A DNA stretch of 39,104 nucleotides from JAGWJU01 sp035533295 (GTDB taxonomy: Bacteria; Elusimicrobiota; Elusimicrobia; UBA1565; UBA9628): positions 1 to 39,104 of the forward strand of contig DATLUA010000072.1 of NCBI GenBank assembly GCA_035533295.1, read 5' to 3'. Made by a program: the position numbers and the translations under genes. Of the stretch, positions 21,474 through 31,126 are shown one piece after another. The notes beneath the pieces were generated by a model, which did no database searches, had not been told where the DNA came from, and was given only the letters and a program-made list of their open reading frames with translations. Numbering within the stretch: the first letter of the stretch is position 1; each line of letters opens with the position of its first letter.

Positions 21474-22700
21474 ATGCCGATATCTTCGCTTGTTGCCGGT
21501 TCTGTATGCCTCATCCTGGCCGCGGCCTTGGCCTGGGCCCTAGCCCGCGTCTCCGCGCTCAAAAAGAGCCAGTCTTGGACCGCTCCCGAGCCTAATTCGG
21601 AAAAGCTCGATCTTCTGCTCTCAAGCCTCCTTTCCCTCCAGCAAAAAGGCATTTCCCGCTCGGGAACCGTCTCCAAAGAGGATTTCGGCGAGGCGGTGCT
21701 TGAGAACGCCTGCGCGCTCATGGGCTGCGAGCGCGGCACCATCATGCTCTGGGAAGAGAAGGAAGGCTGCTTGAAGACCGTCGCGGCCAAGAACCCGGCG
21801 CGCGAATGGACCAGGGCTCTCTCCTTGAAGCCCGGCGAGGGCGTCGCGGGCAAATCTTTCGTCACCGGCCAGCCCATTTTTATCGAGGATCCCAAGAACG
21901 ACCCGCGCTACGTCAAGGGAACGGCGGACAGCGAGCCCTTCTTGTCCATGCCGCTTCTGGTCAAGTCCAAGCCCGTGGGCGTCCTAAATTTGAACTCCCG
22001 CGAGGGCCACAAGCCTTTTAGCGACTACAACGTGAAGTTCCTCACGCTTCTGGCCGGCGAAGCCGCGGTCATGCTGCACAACATCGATTTATTCGACAGC
22101 CTGGAGACCTTCTACCTTGAAATGGTGCGCACCTTGGCCCGCGCCGTCGACTCCAAGGACGCCTACACCCACGAGCATTCCGAGCGGGCCAGCGGCATCG
22201 CCCGGCGCCTGGCGCAGGAGCTCGGCCTACCCACGCCCATGATCCGCTACGTCGAGTACGCCGCGCTCCTCCACGACATCGGCAAAATCGGCATCGACGA
22301 GGCCATTTTGCTCAAGCCCGGCAAGCTCACCGCCGAGGAATACGAGATCATGAAGAAGCACCCCATGATCGGCCACCAGATTCTCTCGCCGGTCAAGTTC
22401 CTGGGCCCGGTGGCGCAGATGGTGCTCCACCACCAGGAGTGGTACAACGGCCAGGGCTATCCCGAAGGATTGAAGGGCGAGGACATCCCGCTGGGCGCGC
22501 GCATCGTGGCCATCATCGACGCCTGGGACGCCATGACCTCGGATAGGCCCTACCGCAAGGCCCTGCCGCGCGAAGTCGCGGTCGGGGAGCTCAAGCGCGG
22601 CGCGGGAACCCAATTTGATCCCAAGATCGTGGAAATTTTCCTCAGCCTTGAAGCGGAGGCCCCGAGCCAGGGAGCGACCAACTCCGCGACCGCGCGCTGA
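21474..22700 (+). CDS. Membrane-anchored GAF-HD-GYP phosphodiesterase
   Basis: 408 residues. One N-terminal membrane segment (about residues 5-25), then a GAF sensor domain (about 65-205: CERGTIMLWEEKEG, EGVAGKSFVTGQPIFIEDP, SMPLLVKSKPVGVLNL) and an HD-GYP domain (about 210-395) with H267-D268 in LLHDIGKIG, HHQEWYNGQGYP with G328-Y329-P330, and DAWDAMTSDRPYR. HD-GYP enzymes degrade cyclic di-GMP or related dinucleotides, so this protein probably couples a signal sensed by GAF to that messenger. All metal ligands seem to be present. It shares one base with the rsmI start (TGATG). A lone receiver protein is encoded three genes downstream and could act with it. Confidence 0.93.
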   Translation: MPISSLVAGSVCLILAAALAWALARVSALKKSQSWTAPEPNSEKLDLLLSSLLSLQQKGISRSGTVSKEDFGEAVLENACALMGCERGTIMLWEEKEGCLKTVAAKNPAREWTRALSLKPGEGVAGKSFVTGQPIFIEDPKNDPRYVKGTADSEPFLSMPLLVKSKPVGVLNLNSREGHKPFSDYNVKFLTLLAGEAAVMLHNIDLFDSLETFYLEMVRTLARAVDSKDAYTHEHSERASGIARRLAQELGLPTPMIRYVEYAALLHDIGKIGIDEAILLKPGKLTAEEYEIMKKHPMIGHQILSPVKFLGPVAQMVLHHQEWYNGQGYPEGLKGEDIPLGARIVAIIDAWDAMTSDRPYRKALPREVAVGELKRGAGTQFDPKIVEIFLSLEAEAPSQGATNSATAR

Positions 22701-23398
22701 TGCTCTCCTTGGTGCCGACGCCCATTGGGAACCTGGAGGACATGACGGCGCGCGCCTTGGCGGCCTTGAAGTCCGCCGACGCCGTCTACTGCGAGGACAC
22801 GCGCCGCACACGGGCGCTGATGTCCCACTTCGGCTTTTCCAAAGAACTGGTGCGCTACGACGAGCACGACTCGCGCTGCCTGGAAAAGATGCTGTCGCGC
22901 TTAAAAGGCGGAGAGTCCTTGGCCCTGGTCTCTGACGCCGGTTTGCCCGGAATTTCCGACCCCGGCATCTCCATCGTGAGCTTGGCCCGCCAAGCGGGCG
23001 TCGGCGTCACGGCGCTGCCCGGCCCCAGCGCCTTGACCGCGGCCCTGGCCGGCTCGGGGCTCCCCGCGGACTCCTTCGTGTTTTTGGGATTCTTGCCGCG
23101 CGCCGCGGGAAAGCGAAAGCGGCTCCTGGCCCAAGCCGCGGCCTTGGGAAAAACCGTCGCCGTTTACGAATCTCCCTTTCGCGTCGCCGCGCTCTTGTCC
23201 GAGGCGGCCGAAGTCTTCGGCCCGGACGCCCCGGCCTGCGCCGCGCGGGAAATCTCCAAGGTCTACGAGGAATGGGTTTCGGGCAGCCTGCGCGAAGTCC
23301 AGGACGCCTTAGCGCGCAAAACAGAGATTCTAGGCGAGTTCGTCGTCCTATTTCATCCCGGAAAGGAGCGTTCCAATGGCCGTCATCATCAGGCTTAA
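22700..23398 (+). CDS. rsmI: 16S rRNA 2'-O-ribose C1402 methyltransferase
   Basis: 232 residues. Tetrapyrrole-methylase fold with RsmI signatures: LVPTPIGNLEDMTARAL at the N-terminus, YCEDTRRTRALM, LVSDAGLPGISDPG, LPGPSALTAALAGSGLP, FLGFLPR, YESPFR, and REISKVYEEW. The enzyme methylates the ribose of C1402 in the ribosomal P site, aiding initiation fidelity. It is somewhat shorter than E. coli RsmI (286 residues) and lacks part of the C-terminal RsmI_HTH extension. It overlaps tsaC by 23 bases. Confidence 0.93.
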   Translation: MLSLVPTPIGNLEDMTARALAALKSADAVYCEDTRRTRALMSHFGFSKELVRYDEHDSRCLEKMLSRLKGGESLALVSDAGLPGISDPGISIVSLARQAGVGVTALPGPSALTAALAGSGLPADSFVFLGFLPRAAGKRKRLLAQAAALGKTVAVYESPFRVAALLSEAAEVFGPDAPACAAREISKVYEEWVSGSLREVQDALARKTEILGEFVVLFHPGKERSNGRHHQA

Positions 23399-24010
23399 AG
23401 CCGGGGAACTTCCCCCGCCGCAAACGCTCTCCGATTTGGCCGCGGCGGCCAAGTCCTGCAAAATCATCGCCTTTCCCACCGACACCGTCTACGGCCTGGG
23501 TTCGACCGCGCTTGTCAAGGCCGCCGGCCGCCGCATCTACCAAATCAAAGGCCGGCCCGCCGCCAAGCCTCTGCCCGTGTTCGTCAAGTCCGCCGAAGCG
23601 GCCAAGCGCTGGGTGGAATGGACGCCCTTGGCCGAGTCCTTGGCCAAGAAATTCTGGCCGGGCGTGCTGACCCTGGTCCTGCGGCCCACCAAAGAAGGGC
23701 GCCTGCTCACTTTCGCCGAATACCAGACCGTGGCCCTGCGCGTCCCCGACCATCCGCTGCTGCTCAGGCTCCTCGAGCTCTCCGACGTCCCCTGGGCGCA
23801 GACCAGCGCGAACATTTCCGGCTCGCCCGCGCTCCAGGACGGCGAGGCCGTCGCGGAGCAGTTCAAGGATTTGGTGGATTACATCATCTCGGCCGAAACG
23901 GCGCCCGGCGCCGAGTCCACCGTGGTGGACGCGACCGGCGCCGAGCCGCGCGTCATCCGGGAAGGCGCCATCCCGGCCGCGGCCGTCAAGGAGGCCGCCG
24001 GAGCGGCCCC

Positions 24011-24017
<7 letters not shown>
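23376..24017 (+). CDS. tsaC: Threonylcarbamoyl-AMP synthase (TsaC/Sua5/YrdC)
   Basis: 213 residues. YrdC-fold motifs: AFPTDTVYGLGSTAL, the K-x-R-like IYQIKGRPAAKPLPVFV, FWPGVLTLVL, ALRVPDHPLLLRLL, QTSANISGSP, and ESTVVDATG. It makes threonylcarbamoyl-adenylate from threonine, bicarbonate and ATP for the t6A37 modification of tRNA. It is the short form without the Sua5 C-terminal domain. Start ATG 23376 follows a GGAAAGGAGCG Shine-Dalgarno region inside the end of rsmI, and the stop overlaps the glyA start. A threonine-using enzyme next to glyA is a common bacterial arrangement. Confidence 0.94.
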
Positions 24018-25278
<1,261 letters not shown>

Positions 25279-25282
<4 letters not shown>

Positions 25283-25662
25283 TCGCCCAGATTTTAATCG
25301 GCGAGGACAGCCCCGACATCGCCATGCTGCTCCAGGAGTTCCTCGCGGCCCGCAAGCATCTCGTCGTCGTCGCCACGGACGGCTTCGATCTGCGCCAAAA
25401 AGCCTCCGAGCACCGGCCGCACCTCATCATCACCGACGTGCAGATGCCGGGCGCCTACGGCTCCTCGGTCTACCAATCGCTCCAGAACGATCCGAAAACG
25501 GCGTCCATTCCCGTCATTTTCATCTCCGCCCATCCCTACGATAAAATAAAAACAATCATTCCCGAGGGCCCCAAGACCCGGTTCGTCCAGAAGCCCATCG
25601 ATTTCAAGAAGCTCGACCTCATGATTCAAGAGCTCCTGCCACTGGGAGGGTTCGCGCCATGA
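25279..25662 (+). CDS. Stand-alone response regulator receiver protein
   Basis: 127 residues, a CheY-like receiver only. The acidic pair E9-D10 (GEDSPD), phospho-acceptor D53 (IITDVQMPG), S83 (FISAH) and K105 (QKPID) are all in place, so phosphorylation should be possible. No output domain. ATG overlaps the glyA stop (ATGA) and the stop overlaps mtnP. Such single-domain regulators act by protein contact or as phosphate relays; the cognate kinase is not in the window. The HD-GYP protein encoded upstream in the same chain is a candidate partner (inference). Confidence 0.93.
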
Positions 25663-26552
25663 CGCGCATCACGACCGCCAAGCCGCGGGCCTCTCTGGGA
25701 TTTATCGGCGGCAGCGGACTCTACCGCATGTCGGCCTTGTCCGGCCCGCGCGAAGTCCTGGTCAAGACCCCCTACGGCGCGCCCTCGGGACCCGTCATCG
25801 TGGGCAAAATCGGCGGCACGCCCTGCGCTTTTTTGGCCCGGCATGGCCAAGACCACGTGCTCTTGCCCTCCGAAATCAATTATCGCGCCAACATCTACGC
25901 GCTCAAGTCTATGGGCGTGGAGCGGCTCATCGGCGTCGCGGCCGTGGGATCCCTCAAAGAAGAGCTCGCTCCCAAACGCTTCGTGTTTCCGGACCAGCTC
26001 GTGGACGAGACCAAGGGCCGGCCCTCCACGTTCTTCGGCGGCGGCGTGGTCGCGCACGTGGCCTTCGCCCATCCCTTCTGCGCGGCGCAAAGCGAGCTCC
26101 TGGCCCGCACGGCCGCGGAATTGGGGCTTGATTTTAGCCGCGGCGGGACCTACGTGTGCATGGAAGGCCCGCAGTTCTCCACCCGGGCGGAATCCGACTA
26201 CCATCGCCGCCAAGGCTACGACGTCATCGGCATGACCGCGGCGCAGGAGGCCAAGCTCGCGCGCGAGGCCGAGATTTGCTATTCCTTGATGGCCATGGTG
26301 ACGGATTACGACTGCTGGAAAGAAGACGACGAGGTGACCAGCGACAAGGTCATGGCGACCTTGTCCGCCAACGCGCAGAACGCGCAGAAAATCCTGCGGG
26401 CCGGCGTGGGCGCCCTGGCCGCGCGGACCAGGGACTGCGCATGCCAGCATGCCCTGGCCGGAGCCTTGGTGACGGACGCGCGCAAGGTCAAGGCCGCGGC
26501 GGACAAAAGGCTCGCGCTCATCGCGGGCAAATATCTCAAAGAAAAAAAATGA
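25659..26552 (+). CDS. mtnP: S-methyl-5'-thioadenosine phosphorylase
   Basis: 297 residues. PNP/MTAP family: GFIGGSGLYRM, ARHGQDHVLLPSEINYRANI, GVAAVGSLKEEL, FPDQLVDETKGRPSTFF, CMEGPQFSTRAES, and MAMVTDYDCWKED, which follow eukaryotic and bacterial MTAP closely. It splits methylthioadenosine, and often 5'-deoxyadenosine, into adenine and a sugar-1-phosphate. The next gene is an adenosine deaminase, so the pair handles nucleosides from SAM-using reactions. Given at least three radical SAM enzymes in this window, which release 5'-deoxyadenosine, recycling of that product is plausible. ATGA overlaps on both sides. Confidence 0.92.
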   Translation: MTRITTAKPRASLGFIGGSGLYRMSALSGPREVLVKTPYGAPSGPVIVGKIGGTPCAFLARHGQDHVLLPSEINYRANIYALKSMGVERLIGVAAVGSLKEELAPKRFVFPDQLVDETKGRPSTFFGGGVVAHVAFAHPFCAAQSELLARTAAELGLDFSRGGTYVCMEGPQFSTRAESDYHRRQGYDVIGMTAAQEAKLAREAEICYSLMAMVTDYDCWKEDDEVTSDKVMATLSANAQNAQKILRAGVGALAARTRDCACQHALAGALVTDARKVKAAADKRLALIAGKYLKEKK

Positions 26553-27607
26553 GCGACATTCTGCGCCGCCTCCCCAAGGCCGAACTCCACTGCCACTTGG
26601 ACGGCGCCCTGCGGCCCCGGACCATCCTGGAACTGGGCCGAGAATCCGGCGCCAAGCTTCCGGCCGACACGGTCGAGGACCTCATCCCTTTCGTGCAGGC
26701 CTCGCCGTCGTGCGGCTCCCTGGCGGAATGCTTGAAAGCCTTCGACATCATCTGCCCCCTGCTGCGCCGGCCCCAGGCTCTTGAGCGGATCGCTTACGAA
26801 CTCGTGGAGGACTCGGCCGCGGACAACATCCGGCACGTGGAAGTCCGCTTCGCGCCTGAGCTCCTGTGCTCCTCGTCCATGAGTTCCGAAGAGGCCGTCG
26901 CGGCGGTCCTGCGCGGCCTTAAAAAAGGATTGCAGGACTTTGGGACCAGCAGTTCCGTCATCATTTGCCTCTTCCGCGCGCACGGCGCCGCGGAAAACCG
27001 GCGGGCTTTTTCGCTTCTTAAAAAAATGTTCAACCCCAAGCTCACCATGAAGGAGCCCGCGGTCGCGGCCTTGGACTTGGCCGGGGACGAGGCCCGGCAC
27101 CCCACGCGCGAGTTCGCGGACTATTACGCCGAGGCCAAAAAACTCGGCATTCACACGACCTGCCACGCCGGGGAGACCAGCGGCACGGAAAACCTGCGCT
27201 CGGCCCTGGAGTTCTCGGTCGACCGCATCGGCCACGGCGTGCACCTGATGGAGGACGACAAGCTTTTGGCCGAGGTGGTGCGCCGCAAAATCCCGCTTGA
27301 AATCGGCATCACCTCCAACGTCCGGACCAAGGCCGTTTCGAGCCTGAAGGATCATCCCGTGCGCCGCTTTCACGAGGCGGGCGTGCGCCTGACGCTCAAC
27401 ACGGACGACCGCGGCGTCTTCGCGGTCGACTTGACCCACGAGTACGCGCAGGCCTTGGAGCTGGGGTTTTCCCTGCGCGAGTTGGCGGCTTTAAGCGTCG
27501 ACTCGGTCGACCATCTTTTTCTGCCGGCCTACGAGCGCGCGGCCTTAAAGGCCCGCTTCACGCGCGAAGCCGCGGACGCGCTCAAGGAACTTCATGAAAC
27601 CGTCTAA
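26549..27607 (+). CDS. add: Adenosine deaminase family protein
   Basis: 352 residues from ATG 26549. Metal and catalytic residues of the ADA family are present: H14 and H16 (AELHCHLDG), H206 and E209 (CHAGE), GHGVHL, and D286-D287 (LNTDD). It hydrolyses adenosine, deoxyadenosine or related nucleosides to inosine forms. Members of this family also act on 5'-deoxyadenosine and on aminodeoxyfutalosine; sequence inspection cannot distinguish these. It overlaps mtnP (ATGA) and cdd (14 bases), forming a nucleoside salvage block. Confidence 0.9.
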   Translation: MSDILRRLPKAELHCHLDGALRPRTILELGRESGAKLPADTVEDLIPFVQASPSCGSLAECLKAFDIICPLLRRPQALERIAYELVEDSAADNIRHVEVRFAPELLCSSSMSSEEAVAAVLRGLKKGLQDFGTSSSVIICLFRAHGAAENRRAFSLLKKMFNPKLTMKEPAVAALDLAGDEARHPTREFADYYAEAKKLGIHTTCHAGETSGTENLRSALEFSVDRIGHGVHLMEDDKLLAEVVRRKIPLEIGITSNVRTKAVSSLKDHPVRRFHEAGVRLTLNTDDRGVFAVDLTHEYAQALELGFSLRELAALSVDSVDHLFLPAYERAALKARFTREAADALKELHETV

Positions 27608-28094
27608 GCTCATTTCCCGCCTTATCGCCACGGCCGTCTCCGCGCAAAAAAACGCTTACTGCCCCTACTCGCGCTATCCCGTGGGCGCCGCGATTCTGAC
27701 CGAGTCGGGCCGCATCTTCGCCGGCTGCAACGTGGAGAACGCCTCCTACGGGCTTTCCTTGTGCGCCGAGCGCGTCGCCATCTTCAACGCCGTCACCCGC
27801 AGGCAGTTGGGAATCAGGGCCGTGTGCGTGGTGGCCAACTCGGCCAAGCCCTGCGGCGCCTGCCGGCAGGTGATGTGCGAGTTCTCGACCCGAGAGACCG
27901 AGCTCTACCTCGTCGATTTAAACCCTCGCACCCGGCGCCAGAAGGTGCGCCGAACTTACGTCCACAAGATGCTGCCCGACGCCTTTGACCCATTGAGTTC
28001 CGGGCTCCTGCCGGCCCACCCTCAGAACCTGATCAAGGCCAGAAGTTCGCTCTCGGTCCAACACCGCACGGGCAAAGCCAGGAGAAAGCGATGA
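27594..28094 (+). CDS. cdd: Cytidine deaminase with basic C-terminal extension
   Basis: 166 residues. Zinc site C57-A-E59 and C87-G-A-C90 (PCGAC), AYCPYSRYPVGAAI near the N-terminus and NVENASYGLSLCAER are typical of the homotetrameric cytidine deaminase. The enzyme converts cytidine and deoxycytidine to uridine forms. It is about 30 residues longer than the common form (about 130); the extra C-terminus is Arg/Lys/Ser-rich (KARSSLSVQHRTGKARRKR) and probably disordered. Start ATG lies inside the end of add; the stop overlaps the accB-like start (ATGA). Confidence 0.94.
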   Translation: MKPSKLISRLIATAVSAQKNAYCPYSRYPVGAAILTESGRIFAGCNVENASYGLSLCAERVAIFNAVTRRQLGIRAVCVVANSAKPCGACRQVMCEFSTRETELYLVDLNPRTRRQKVRRTYVHKMLPDAFDPLSSGLLPAHPQNLIKARSSLSVQHRTGKARRKR

Positions 28095-28474
28095 ACGCCG
28101 AAGACTTGAAGGACGTCCTATCTTGGATCAAGACCACGGATTTGACTGAAGTCGCGCTCAAAAAAGGCGAGGATGGGTTTTCTTTTTCCCTGCCCGGCGC
28201 GGCGCCCGTCATCCCGGAACCGGATCTATCGAGCCGCTACGCGGCGGTGGTCTCTCCCGGCGTGGGGATTTTCCAATGGGGCGAACCCGGCCGCGCAGCG
28301 GCTCTGGAAGAGGGCGCGGCGGTCAAGGAAGGCGCGATGCTGGGCCGCGTGGAGCAGGGGCCTAAAGCGTCCTTGCCGGTCAAGGCCCCGATCTCCGGCC
28401 GCCTGACCAAGATTTTCATCGAGGAGGGCAAGCCCGCGGACTACGGGCGGCTCCTGTTCTTCATCGAGACCTGA
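28091..28474 (+). CDS. accB: Biotin carboxyl carrier protein-like (AccB) with altered biotinylation motif
   Basis: 127 residues. The N-terminus (MNAEDLKDVLSWIKTTDLTEVALKKG) resembles BCCP, and the C-terminal about 70 residues form a biotinyl/lipoyl-type beta domain ending in ADYGRLLFFIET. K92 lies 11 residues before the SG turn, the spacing of the biotin lysine in E. coli BCCP, but the invariant Ala-Met-Lys-Met context is replaced by Gly-Pro-Lys-Ala. The reading was checked on the bases: GGG CCT AAA GCG. Immediately upstream of accC (1-base gap), so the pair looks like the biotin carboxylase-carrier half of acetyl-CoA carboxylase. Either the biotin ligase accepts this site or the true carrier is encoded elsewhere. 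Confidence 0.75.
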   Translation: MNAEDLKDVLSWIKTTDLTEVALKKGEDGFSFSLPGAAPVIPEPDLSSRYAAVVSPGVGIFQWGEPGRAAALEEGAAVKEGAMLGRVEQGPKASLPVKAPISGRLTKIFIEEGKPADYGRLLFFIET

Positions 28475-28475
28475 G

Positions 28476-29858
28476 ATGTTTAAAAAAATTCTCGTCGCCA
28501 ATCGGGGCGAAATCGCGGTGCGGGTCATGCGCGCCTGCCGCGAGATGGGCATCGAATCCGTGGCGGTCTACTCCGAGGCGGACCGCGACTCCCTGCACGT
28601 GCGCTCGGCCGACGAGGCCGTCTGCATCGGGCCGGCGCCCTCGCGGCAGAGCTATCTCGACATGAACGCGGTCCTCTCGGCGGCCAAAATCACCGGCGCC
28701 CAGGCCGTCCATCCGGGCTACGGATTTTTGTCCGAAAACGAGGATTTCGCCAAGGCCTGCGCCGCGGCGGGCTTGGTCTTCATCGGCCCCAAGCCCGAAG
28801 CCATCCGCACGCTGGGCTACAAGAGCGAGGCCAAAGCCCTGGCCCGCAAAGCCCAAGTTCCGGTCGTGCCCGGCACCACGGGCCTAGTCCAAGGCGATGT
28901 CATGAAGGAAGCCCGCGCCATCGGGCTGCCGGTCATGATCAAGGCCGCGGCCGGCGGCGGCGGCAAGGGTCTGCGCCTGGCGCGCACTGAAGAAGAACTC
29001 AATACCCAGCTTTTGACCGCGCAGAGCGAGGCCAAGGCCGCCTTCGGCGACGACGCGGTCTACCTGGAAAAATACCTCGGCCATCCGCGCCACGTGGAAA
29101 TCCAGATCGCGGCCGACGGCCGCGGCAACGCGGTCGCATTTCCCGAGCGCGACTGCACGGTCCAGCGCCGCAACCAGAAGCTCATCGAGGAGTCCCCCTC
29201 GCCGGCCTTGGACGAAACCATGCGCCGGGAGATGCAGGAAGCGGCCGTGCGCCTGGCCCGCGAGAGCGGCTACTCCAACGTGGGCACGGTCGAGTTCTTG
29301 GTGCAGGACGGCAAGTTTTATTTCATCGAGGTCAACACGCGCCTGCAGGTCGAGCACCCGGTGACGGAATCAGTCACCGGCTTGGACTTGGTCCAGGCCC
29401 AGATTCTCATCGCGGCCGGAGAAAAGCTTCCCTTCGACCAAGCCCGCGCCGCCCAAATCCGCGCCTGGTCCGTGGAGCATCGCATCAACGCGGAGGACCC
29501 GGACAACAACTTCGCGCCCTGCCCCGGCAAAATTTCGGCTCTGCGCCTGCCCGGCGGGCCGGGCGTGCGCCTGGAAACCCACCTCTACGCGGGCTACACC
29601 GTGCCCAGCCACTACGACAGCCTGCTGGCCAAGCTCGTGATCTTCGCGCCCACGCGTCCCGAGGCCCTGGCCCGCTCGCGCCGCGCCTTGTCCGAGTTCG
29701 AGATATCCGGCATCCGCACCACCATCGGCTTCCACAAGAAGGTGCTCGCGCACCCGGACTTCATCGGCGGCGACTTCGACACGCATCTGTCCGAGAAAAT
29801 ATTGGAGACCTCCCATGATCGAGACGCTCAAAAACGACATCCAGCGGCAGTTGCTTGA
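28476..29858 (+). CDS. accC: Biotin carboxylase subunit of acyl-CoA carboxylase
   Basis: 460 residues. ATP-grasp biotin carboxylase with KILVANRGEIAVRVMRAC, HPGYGFLSEN, the Gly-rich ATP loop KAAAGGGGKGLRLA, ERDCTVQRRNQKLIEESPSP, FIEVNTRLQVEHPVTE, and the EHRINAEDP motif. It carboxylates biotin on its carrier protein using ATP and bicarbonate, the first step of malonyl-CoA synthesis. The natural family end is near residue 445; the last about 15 residues (SHDRDAQKRHPAAVA) are read in the 44-base overlap with gmhA. The carboxyltransferase genes accA/accD are not in the window. Confidence 0.95.
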   Translation: MFKKILVANRGEIAVRVMRACREMGIESVAVYSEADRDSLHVRSADEAVCIGPAPSRQSYLDMNAVLSAAKITGAQAVHPGYGFLSENEDFAKACAAAGLVFIGPKPEAIRTLGYKSEAKALARKAQVPVVPGTTGLVQGDVMKEARAIGLPVMIKAAAGGGGKGLRLARTEEELNTQLLTAQSEAKAAFGDDAVYLEKYLGHPRHVEIQIAADGRGNAVAFPERDCTVQRRNQKLIEESPSPALDETMRREMQEAAVRLARESGYSNVGTVEFLVQDGKFYFIEVNTRLQVEHPVTESVTGLDLVQAQILIAAGEKLPFDQARAAQIRAWSVEHRINAEDPDNNFAPCPGKISALRLPGGPGVRLETHLYAGYTVPSHYDSLLAKLVIFAPTRPEALARSRRALSEFEISGIRTTIGFHKKVLAHPDFIGGDFDTHLSEKILETSHDRDAQKRHPAAVA

Positions 29859-30414
29859 TTCAAGCCGCGCGCTCGCGGAGACCGCGCGGACTCAGCTTCC
29901 GGCGCTGGAAAAAGCCGCCGAGGCCTTGATCGCCACTTTCCGCGCCGGCAACAAGATCATGACCTTCGGCAACGGCGGCTCCGCCTGCGACGCGCAGAAT
30001 TTCGCGGACGAGCTGGTCGGGCGCTTCGAGCGCAACCGCCCGCCCCTGCCGGCAATTTCCTTGACGGTCAACACCTCGGATTTGACCTCGATTGCCAATG
30101 ACTTCGGCTATGAGAACGTGTTTTCCCGGCAGCTGGAGGCCCACGCCAAGCCGGGCGACATCGCGGTGGCCATCTCCACCTCGGGCAACTCGGCCAACGT
30201 GATCAAGGCGGTCGAGGCCGCCAAAAAGAAAAATCTCCTGGTCATCGGCCTGACCGGCCGCAAGGGCGGAAAGTTGAAGGACATGGCCGACATCTGCGTG
30301 CGGGTCCCCTCGGACACGGTCGCGCGCATCCAGGAGGCGCACATCGCAATCATCCAGATTTGGTGCGGCCTCATCGAGGACGCGCTGTTCCCCAACGCGC
30401 CCAAGGCGCACTAG
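29815..30414 (+). CDS. gmhA: Sedoheptulose 7-phosphate isomerase-type SIS protein
   Basis: 199 residues from ATG 29815 (GGAG upstream, inside the end of accC). SIS domain motifs: KIMTFGNGGSACDAQNFADELVGRF, LTVNTSDLTSIANDFGYENVFSRQ, ISTSGNSANVIKAV, and HIAIIQIWCGLIEDALF at the C-terminus, all close to GmhA. The enzyme makes D-glycero-manno-heptose 7-phosphate, first step of ADP-heptose synthesis for the LPS core. The matching adenylyltransferase is encoded two genes later. The DnaA-initiator-associated DiaA proteins are similar, but the heptose neighbour favours GmhA. Confidence 0.9.
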   Translation: MIETLKNDIQRQLLDSSRALAETARTQLPALEKAAEALIATFRAGNKIMTFGNGGSACDAQNFADELVGRFERNRPPLPAISLTVNTSDLTSIANDFGYENVFSRQLEAHAKPGDIAVAISTSGNSANVIKAVEAAKKKNLLVIGLTGRKGGKLKDMADICVRVPSDTVARIQEAHIAIIQIWCGLIEDALFPNAPKAH

Positions 30415-30440
30415 AATTGGCTTGCGGACGCGCCGCGGCC

Positions 30441-30469
30441 TTGACCCGGCGCCGGGAAATCTTTAGAAT
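30441..30469 (+). promoter_or_regulatory. Promoter of the 202-aa secreted protein gene, leaderless
   Basis: TTGACC (30441-30446), 17-base spacer, TAGAAT (30464-30469), then only 6 bases to ATG 30476. The predicted transcription start coincides with the start codon. This is the clearest leaderless promoter in the window. Confidence 0.7.
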
Positions 30470-30475
30470 CCTCCT

Positions 30476-31084
30476 ATGATAAAAACTATTTTTTCCTCCA
30501 TTCTAATCGCAAGCTTGTGCGGCGCGGCCCGTGCCGCGGTTCCCGCCGATTTCGCGCTCAACCTTAACCGCGGCGAAGCCGGGGTCTTGGCCTTTCAAGC
30601 GCGCCTGGTAAAAGCGCAGGACGCCGCGTTGCCCCAGGACATCCGGAATGCCGATCAAAACGTCGGAATTCTCATCCAGCAGGCGGCGCAGCTACGCCAG
30701 GATTTGGCGCAAATCAAGAGCCAGATCATCGGCGCGCCGCCGATTCCCAATCCCTCCATCCGGGCGGAACTCGACCAAACGGTATCGAACTTCAATATTT
30801 TCGTCAACAATATTCAATACGTCGAATCCCAAGTCCAGACACTGAGCTCTCGGGCCAAGACCCAGCCCGACGCCGTCGCGCCCGCGCAGAACCTGCAAAG
30901 CGACGCCTCAACCTTCGGCTCCTACGCGCAATGGCTCTATAATGAGGCGCTCATGGACGCGCCTAGCTTCTCCGGCGCGGGCTACGCCGAAGGCGAGCAG
31001 ATTCAGATATACGCGCCGCAGACCATGAGCCGGGCGCAAGAACTGAAAGAACTCTGCACGCAGTTGCTTAACGCCGTCAGGTAA
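30476..31084 (+). CDS. Secreted helical protein of unknown function
   Basis: 202 residues with a clear signal peptide (MIKTIFSSILIASLCGAARA, cleavage near residue 20-21). The mature part is predicted mostly helical with Gln/Leu-rich heptad-like stretches (VGILIQQAAQLRQDLAQIKSQI and NIFVNNIQYVESQVQTLSS), suggesting a coiled coil. No known domain is recognised and there is no Cys in the mature part. It lies between gmhA and the heptose adenylyltransferase gene, but it has its own promoter, so a heptose role is not implied. Likely periplasmic or outer-membrane associated. Confidence 0.75.
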   Translation: MIKTIFSSILIASLCGAARAAVPADFALNLNRGEAGVLAFQARLVKAQDAALPQDIRNADQNVGILIQQAAQLRQDLAQIKSQIIGAPPIPNPSIRAELDQTVSNFNIFVNNIQYVESQVQTLSSRAKTQPDAVAPAQNLQSDASTFGSYAQWLYNEALMDAPSFSGAGYAEGEQIQIYAPQTMSRAQELKELCTQLLNAVR

Positions 31085-31126
31085 GCGCCGCTCTTCCGGG
31101 CCCTGCGCCGCTAAAGGAGATATTTT

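Noticed and set aside
25548..25560. GATAAAATAAAA string as a promoter inside the receiver gene (similar at 31148)
   Set aside because: Both encode a natural Asp-Lys-Ile-Lys stretch in conserved proteins and are not placed before a start codon.
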